Source: Candidatus Iainarchaeum sp.
Lineage (GTDB): Archaea > Iainarchaeota > Iainarchaeia > Iainarchaeales > JAAZKV01
NCBI GenBank assembly: GCA_026397035.1
Contig: JAPLVQ010000030.1
Coordinates: 1,159-8,880, forward strand
DNA: 7,722 nt
Direction: 5' to 3'
Shown: one piece after another, positions 4,722 to 7,722 of the stretch
Numbering within the stretch: the stretch's first letter is position 1
How the letters are laid out: each line of letters opens with the position of its first letter
Notes under the pieces: generated by a model
Database searches by the model: none
Told to the model about the DNA's origin: nothing
The model's input: only the letters and a program-made list of their open reading frames with translations
Program-made: the position numbers and the translations under genes

Positions 4722-5867
4722 ATGCTGTTCAGGGTAGTTATTGGATTCATAATCTCATTAGCGCTTTTGGCGGTTTTATTTGGTTGCACTGATTACGTAT
4801 CCGATTCATCCAATTCGGGCGGTGGAACCGCTGGCGAATCTCATACAATTACTTGGCAGGTCTGGCACCACGCCACCTTTGACGTGAACTACTATGCTCC
4901 TGAAGGAGGGCAAGCCCCATTAACTTGCAAACTTACAAGTGGTTCTCTTCCGCAGGATTTTTCTCTCGAGGGCTGTGTGATTGTGGGGATGCCCAAAAAC
5001 CTTTCTCTCGGAACAACAGAGTACTTGTCCCCGCCATTTACTATTACGATTGCCGATTCGTCAGATCCGGTGCGCACCCGCTCAGTAGACTTTGTGTTTA
5101 AGATAATGAATCCAGAAATAATTTTCACCACGACCCAAAACAATAACTGCAATGTGAACGAACCATGCACGGTTAGCCTCGTAGAAAATTTAGAGGGCGG
5201 CACGGCGCCGTACACGTTTACCCAAGATTCTCATGCGACTGGCTCTGTTCCATTGGGAATGACAATTAGTTTGACCGACGGCATTCTTTCGGGCACGCCG
5301 ACAGTGGCTGGCGATTACTCGTTTTTGCTTTGCGCAATAGACTCTGTTGGGGATTATAGTTGCAATACAACAGAAGTTACTGTTGGTGAAACAAGCACCA
5401 CTTCCGCAGAGCCGAGGGTTCCAGTAGTTACCATAGATTCTTTGAAGTGCGAATTCGAACGCTACACTTCAAATGACAATTCCCCTTATTTGGCGGATTA
5501 CAAAATAACTGCCAATGGCACAATTTCCAATGCTGACCCCGGAGTAATTGCCAGCATTTCAGTGTCCGGCGCCGGTTCTGCTGTTGGACCCCCAACAGCA
5601 TCCTGTGCCCCTTGGAACATGATTCTGTGGGCTAATGAACACCCTGATATAGGCGGCACCGCAATCAATTATGTCTCGGAAGCGGATTGCACACAAAACG
5701 GAACGAGCGATGCTAGTTGGCAATATTCAGCAGAAGTAAACCCAAGCTCATGGATTGCAGGGTTATACGTTTTTACAGTCTCGATTTCAGCGAAGGACCC
5801 AGAAGGCCAGTACCTTGCTGGCTACTCTGGCGGCACAAAACAAACTGATGTTCGCTGCTTTAACTGA
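4722..5867 (+). CDS. Secreted lipoprotein with Ig-like (He_PIG-type) repeats
   Basis: From this ATG the protein has 381 residues. Residues 1-21 are a hydrophobic signal ending in the lipobox LFGC, with Cys22 as likely lipid anchor, followed by a Ser/Gly linker (26-39). Domain 1 (about 40-130) and domain 2 (about 131-222) have the putative-Ig pattern: a GGxAP turn, SLP or VPLGM, then GxLSGTPTVAGDYSF and an IDSVGD strand; domain 2 is the clearest. The C-terminal part (232-381) is unrecognised. The mature part has ten further cysteines, an even number that suits disulfides, and four Asn-X-Ser/Thr sites (93, 215, 265, 326), as expected outside the cell. The role is probably adhesion or cell-surface contact (inference). 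The G+C content is well above that of its neighbours, hinting at transfer. The in-frame extension upstream to 4623 overlaps the tRNA and is rejected. Confidence 0.82.
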   Translation: MLFRVVIGFIISLALLAVLFGCTDYVSDSSNSGGGTAGESHTITWQVWHHATFDVNYYAPEGGQAPLTCKLTSGSLPQDFSLEGCVIVGMPKNLSLGTTEYLSPPFTITIADSSDPVRTRSVDFVFKIMNPEIIFTTTQNNNCNVNEPCTVSLVENLEGGTAPYTFTQDSHATGSVPLGMTISLTDGILSGTPTVAGDYSFLLCAIDSVGDYSCNTTEVTVGETSTTSAEPRVPVVTIDSLKCEFERYTSNDNSPYLADYKITANGTISNADPGVIASISVSGAGSAVGPPTASCAPWNMILWANEHPDIGGTAINYVSEADCTQNGTSDASWQYSAEVNPSSWIAGLYVFTVSISAKDPEGQYLAGYSGGTKQTDVRCFN

Positions 5868-5925
5868 CTCCCCATTTTTAAAAAACAATGTAGTATCCCG
5901 CCTCAAAGAAAATATTTTTGGGCTG

Positions 5926-5965
5926 TGAGTCAAAAAGACTCAAAAGGACTTGTTAGTTTAAGTCC
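5926..5965 (-). terminator. Twin hairpins between convergent genes, possible terminator
   Basis: TGAGTC (5926-5931) pairs with GACTCA (5937-5942) over an AAAAA loop, and GGACTT (5946-5951) pairs with AAGTCC (5960-5965) over eight bases. On the minus strand the second hairpin is followed by TTTT and the first has a TTTTT loop, so the pair could end the radical SAM transcript. A distant CCCGC (5897-5901) can also pair with GCGGG (5991-5995) and enclose both, so a small structured RNA is an alternative. The rest of 5868-6026 holds no convincing gene; a 16-codon minus-strand frame (MAKEARAGVLPYVLRT) lies over the G+C-richer part. Confidence 0.35.
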
Positions 5966-6026
5966 GTAGTACATAGGGTAAAACACCTGCGCGGGCTTCT
6001 TTTGCCATGTTTTTTAATTAACAGGG

Positions 6027-7493
6027 TTAAAGTTTTGAGTTTTTATCGGTTTTGATGAAGTAACTTATTATAAAACTTATATTCACTTTTATAGTAGTTA
6101 TTAGATTAAAAATAGTAAATTTTGCTCTAATCACTCTGCTTATTCGCCACGCATCATAAAAACGGTTAAAAAGCACAAAAAAGTTATTTGGAGGAAGTTT
6201 TATCAAAAGCATTATAATTGGAAACAGTTTAGGATGTTTTGTTGCAAAGCCAAAAAACTTGTGAAAATTAATAAATTTGTTTTTATCTTTTTGAGAATTA
6301 AACTGGATGCAAGAACCCAGCCAATATGATTGAGACATATTGTCAACATCAATTCCTTTTTCAAGCAAATCATTTTTGATGCAGTAATTATAAATTTCAG
6401 TGCCAAAAAAAGGAGTAAGCAAAAAACACTCCGCAAAATCTACAGAATGGTTTACATTGAAGTTATAGGTTTCCATAGCCATTTCAAAAGATTCACCAGG
6501 ATTGCCTATTATGTTTTGTGTCCATACTCTCAACCCATGCTTTTTTAGCAATTTAATTGCATTACTCATTGTTTCTAGTGAAAGCCCCCTATTAAGCACT
6601 TTATTCCTTATGAATTCATTTCCTGACTCAACAGCCATTGTCACAGCCACACAGCCAGCTTTCTTAAGAAGTATTATCTTCTTTTCATCAAGAAGGTTTG
6701 GTCTAATATTACACAAAAAAGGAATTCCAATTTCATGATTATACAACTCTGCAAATTCATTATAATCCATACTAAAACCAAAAGTATCATCAACTATCTT
6801 AAGAAAAGTAAAAGGATATTTTTCTTTAACCATTTTGAGTTCAGCAATAATATTTGCCGGTGAACGGTGGCAATTTATTTTCCCTTTACCAGCATAAAGC
6901 GCATTATAAATCCTGTTGAAACAATAAGAACAGTTATACGGACAGCCCCTTGAAGCCATAATTCTTTTAATAGGGCTTTCCAAAAGGTCTTTGTTTTCGG
7001 CATAAATTATGTCCCTGTTAGGGAAAGGCAATGAGTCAAGATCTTCAATTTTTATTCGTACATGATTTTTGTAAATCTTTCCTTTAAATCTTAACCACCA
7101 GTTTTTTGTCCTTACATAGCTTTTTTTGAGTTCAACTTTTTTCAATAATTCAACAATAGCAAATTCTCCCTCCCCTATGCAAATACCATCAATGAATTTA
7201 CTGCTTTTTATATATTTAGGATAAAAAGTACAGTGCGGTCCGCCAAAAAGCGAAATTGCTTTTATTTCTTTTCGAACTGATTCATTAAGAGCTCTGCAAA
7301 TACGATGCTTTCCTGTGGTAATACTATAAGCCAATACATCAGGTCCAAAATTCTTTAGATTATTCATAAAACCTTTTCGTGGTGATTCAAAATACTTTAC
7401 TTTATGACCAGAATTAATAAGCATTTGCGCCAAGTATGCAATACCAAGAGGTTCAACATTAGCTATTGCGGGTTCAATAAACGCTATTTTCAT
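6027..7493 (-). CDS. B12-binding-domain radical SAM protein
   Basis: The 488-residue length fits the class. Residues 1-115 form a Rossmann-like cobalamin-binding-type domain: MKIAFIEPA, then PLGIAYLAQMLINSGH, FGPDVLAYSITT, SLFGGPH and GICIGEGE. Its usual DxHxxG cobalt-ligand motif is not seen (FESPRKG stands near that place), so cobalamin may not be bound base-off or at all. The radical SAM core (about 174-400) has the cluster motif RGCPYNCSYC with Cys184, Cys188 and Cys191, then the VDDTFGF, AVESG and IIGNPGES segments of the family. The C-terminal 80 residues are hydrophobic and basic, suggesting membrane contact and perhaps a lipid or glycolipid substrate (inference). The substrate is unknown. 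Promoter: minus-strand ACTTTATAC at 7529-7537 and a GGTA ribosome-site remnant near 7502. Confidence 0.9.
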   Translation of the reverse strand: MKIAFIEPAIANVEPLGIAYLAQMLINSGHKVKYFESPRKGFMNNLKNFGPDVLAYSITTGKHRICRALNESVRKEIKAISLFGGPHCTFYPKYIKSSKFIDGICIGEGEFAIVELLKKVELKKSYVRTKNWWLRFKGKIYKNHVRIKIEDLDSLPFPNRDIIYAENKDLLESPIKRIMASRGCPYNCSYCFNRIYNALYAGKGKINCHRSPANIIAELKMVKEKYPFTFLKIVDDTFGFSMDYNEFAELYNHEIGIPFLCNIRPNLLDEKKIILLKKAGCVAVTMAVESGNEFIRNKVLNRGLSLETMSNAIKLLKKHGLRVWTQNIIGNPGESFEMAMETYNFNVNHSVDFAECFLLTPFFGTEIYNYCIKNDLLEKGIDVDNMSQSYWLGSCIQFNSQKDKNKFINFHKFFGFATKHPKLFPIIMLLIKLPPNNFFVLFNRFYDAWRISRVIRAKFTIFNLITTIKVNISFIISYFIKTDKNSKL

Positions 7494-7527
7494 AATAACT
7501 TACCTTTTGATAACAACATTTGTTTCT

Positions 7528-7544
7528 TGTATAAAGTATATTAT
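7528..7544. promoter_or_regulatory. Divergent TATA region between the radical SAM gene and the right-hand gene
   Basis: The run TATAAAGTATATTA offers a minus-strand TATA (TTTATA within 7529-7537) 36-44 bases before the ATG at 7493, and plus-strand TATA cores at 7530-7535 and 7536-7543. A plus transcript from here would start near 7560-7570 and carry a leader of about 150 bases into the gene at 7711. Confidence 0.4.
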
Positions 7545-7581
7545 TGGAGAATAAATAAACAATAGTTAGGAATAATTTATT

Positions 7582-7616
7582 GGAGGATGTCCGTAAATCT
7601 TTTTTGGACTCCTTTT
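7582..7616 (+). other. Hairpin followed by T run in the right-hand leader
   Basis: GGAG (7582-7585) pairs with CTCC (7609-7612) and TCC (7590-7592) with GGA (7606-7608), with GATG bulged, then TTTT at 7613-7616. It may be a weak terminator or an alternative fold of the leader. GGAGGATG here also looks like a Shine-Dalgarno fused to an ATG, but that frame stops after 11 codons. Confidence 0.35.
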
Positions 7617-7621
7617 GTTTA

Positions 7622-7640
7622 GAAAAAGCTTATTTTTGTT
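7622..7640 (+). promoter_or_regulatory. Second candidate promoter for the right-hand gene
   Basis: GAAAAAGCTTATTTTTGTT combines an A-rich BRE-like part with a TATA-like CTTATTTTT. A start about 25 bases downstream falls near 7657, right at the base of the hairpin at 7658. A near-copy, with one difference in 19 bases, lies at 2877-2895. Confidence 0.35.
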
Positions 7641-7657
7641 CGGTTAAGTTAATTAGG

Positions 7658-7703
7658 TAGAACCTCCCTTTATTTTATTGGTTCAAAATACAGGGAGGTT
7701 TTA
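7658..7703 (+). promoter_or_regulatory. Long hairpin that buries a perfect Shine-Dalgarno
   Basis: TAGAACCTCCCT (7658-7669) pairs with AGGGAGGTTTTA (7692-7703) with one G-T pair; after one T-C mismatch, TATTTT (7671-7676) pairs with AAAATA (7685-7690) around an eight-base loop. The right arm contains GGAGGT (7694-7699), a perfect archaeal ribosome-binding site 11 bases before the ATG at 7711, and the left arm acts as an anti-Shine-Dalgarno. When folded, translation should be blocked. The trigger is unknown: temperature, ligand, protein or the ribosome itself. Confidence 0.65.
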
Positions 7704-7710
7704 CACTTGT

Positions 7711-7722
7711 ATGAGAAAAAGA
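7711..7722 (+). CDS. Start of an unidentified protein (partial)
   Basis: ATG followed by AGA AAA AGA (Met-Arg-Lys-Arg) runs off the window. The start is supported by GGAGGT 11 bases upstream, slightly far but usable. Four residues say nothing about function; the basic start would suit an RNA- or DNA-binding protein or a signal peptide. Confidence 0.5.

Noticed and set aside
5946..5965. A tRNA anticodon arm in the intergenic region
   Set aside because: The loop is eight bases, and no acceptor stem or TTC-type T arm flanks it.
7587..7620. A short plus-strand gene from GGAGGATG
   Set aside because: The ribosome site abuts the ATG with no spacing and the frame ends after 11 codons.
1..7722. CRISPR array, insertion sequence or transposase
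   Set aside because: No regularly spaced repeats, terminal inverted repeats with a transposase, or integrase genes were found in the window.

Overview
The window looks archaeal and most likely comes from a small AT-rich DPANN-type genome (Woesearchaeota/Pacearchaeota-like). Direct evidence: two class II tRNA-Ser genes interrupted at 37/38 by long introns; several genes with a TATA-like box 22-32 bases before the ATG and no ribosome-binding site, the pattern of leaderless archaeal mRNAs; Shine-Dalgarno elements of the GGTGAT/GGAGGT type elsewhere; and a pyruvoyl-dependent arginine decarboxylase, an archaeal-type enzyme. The lineage is inferred from style and protein flavour, not from a marker gene.

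Layout. 1-58 is the C-terminal tail of an unidentified gene. 59-230 is a structured intergenic stretch ending in an 18-bp palindrome against tRNA-Ser(TGA) (231-442, 128-base intron). A peptidase E-like gene (478-1104, +) meets a membrane-anchored protein (1101-1601, -) tail to tail with overlapping stop codons. Then come pyruvoyl-dependent arginine decarboxylase (1838-2392, +) and a single-domain response-regulator receiver (2400-2801, -), also convergent.

2908-3661 (-) is a patch of damaged genes: one protein split by a frameshift (2908-3422), and a short SWIB-like gene (3485-3661) with an in-frame stop at codon 3 behind a strong Shine-Dalgarno. The SWIB-like gene and a DUF998-type six-helix membrane protein (3746-4405, +) diverge from one TATA region. 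tRNA-Ser(CGA) (4499-4678, 97-base intron) follows, then a lipoprotein with Ig-like He_PIG-type domains (4722-5867, +), clearly richer in G+C than its neighbours.

After a short intergenic region with two tandem hairpins comes a B12-binding-type radical SAM protein (6027-7493, -). The last 230 bases hold a divergent promoter region and a strong hairpin that buries a perfect GGAGGT just before an ATG running off the end. That is a candidate translational switch and the most system-like signal here.

The genes form no obvious operon or pathway. They are single housekeeping or accessory genes, each with its own promoter. Agmatine from the decarboxylase could feed polyamine synthesis or agmatidine modification of tRNA-Ile, but no partner gene is in view.
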